The notes beneath the pieces are model-generated. The model had not been told where the DNA came from, ran no database searches, and saw nothing but the letters and a program-made list of their open reading frames with translations. From an uncultured Clostridium sp. (GTDB lineage: Bacteria; Bacillota; Clostridia; Christensenellales; CAG-138), in the NCBI GenBank assembly GCA_900542285.1, contig UQNF01000049.1:1-12609 (forward strand): a stretch of DNA of 12,609 nucleotides, in the 5' to 3' direction. The position numbers were made by a program, and so were the translations under genes. This document shows positions 12,473-12,609 of the stretch, one piece after another; positions within the stretch are counted from its first letter, which is position 1; every line of letters begins with the position of its first letter.

Positions 12473-12609
12473 GCGGCAGAAGTGCGGAACCGCAGTCAGA
12501 GCTGTTAAAGCGTCAAGCATAGGTGACACATTTCCACTCAAGAGAGCAGTCAATGGCAGGTGTGGAGATTTTCGAAGCAAAGCGAAGAAAATACTACCCG
12601 ACCTTGACT
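12473..12609. other. Right-edge region with an open frame of unknown identity
   Basis: A plus-strand frame opens at ATG 12553 (MAGVEIFEAKRRKYYPTLT) and stays open to the window edge; it could extend upstream to a GTG at 12523. There is no clear ribosome binding site. The preceding AGGTGACACATTTCCAC looks like the kind of sequence found near transposon ends, but this is an impression only. I do not assign a gene. Confidence 0.2.

Noticed and set aside
12473..12609. tRNA or small RNA gene at the right edge
   Set aside because: No cloverleaf, T-loop motif or terminator could be recognised.

Overview
The window reads as chromosomal DNA from an endospore-forming Firmicute of the class Clostridia, probably an uncultured gut-type lineage with moderately high GC. 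The evidence is strong AGGAGG-type ribosome binding sites, sigma-A-like promoters with 16-18 bp spacers, a SpoIIE-type phosphatase gene, a PyrR regulator, a Firmicute-type rpsB-tsf operon, and two membrane proteins with Pro/Thr-rich extracellular stretches. No rRNA, tRNA or CRISPR array was seen.

Layout. (1) 1-686, minus: 5' part of glycerol kinase, divergent from (2) 856-2175, plus: a short membrane SpoIIE-like PP2C phosphatase. (3) 2254-4167, minus: rpsB-tsf operon with its own promoter, a structured leader and two tandem terminators. (4) 4210-6115, minus: dnaA followed 19 nt later by pyrR, with a promoter flanked by two DnaA boxes. dnaN is not next to dnaA. (5) 6350-7582: a two-gene phage-like module, an r1t-type holin (minus) and a CI/LexA-like self-cleaving repressor (plus). 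Their predicted promoters face each other and carry inverted copies of one 10-bp word. (6) 7643-9404: a HAD phosphatase gene and the 3' remnant of a degV gene (minus), divergent from a TetR-family regulator (plus). (7) 9488-11489, minus: a membrane-anchored cell-wall hydrolase with four peptidoglycan-binding domains, a Gly/Ser linker and an NlpC/P60 domain. (8) 11681-12472, minus: a membrane-anchored protein with a long Pro/Thr hexapeptide repeat encoded by an 18-bp tandem repeat. The last ~137 bases hold only an unassigned fragment.

How the parts fit. Much of the window is housekeeping: glycerol phosphorylation, translation, replication initiation and pyrimidine control. The accessory part starts just upstream of dnaA. 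The holin/repressor pair has no other phage gene around it, so it may be a prophage relic or a retained switchable lysis/permeability unit. The degV remnant now sits behind a promoter facing tetR, which points to a local deletion or rearrangement. The two right-hand minus genes both encode envelope proteins, each with its own promoter and terminator. All functions are read from the sequence and remembered family features; no database search was possible.
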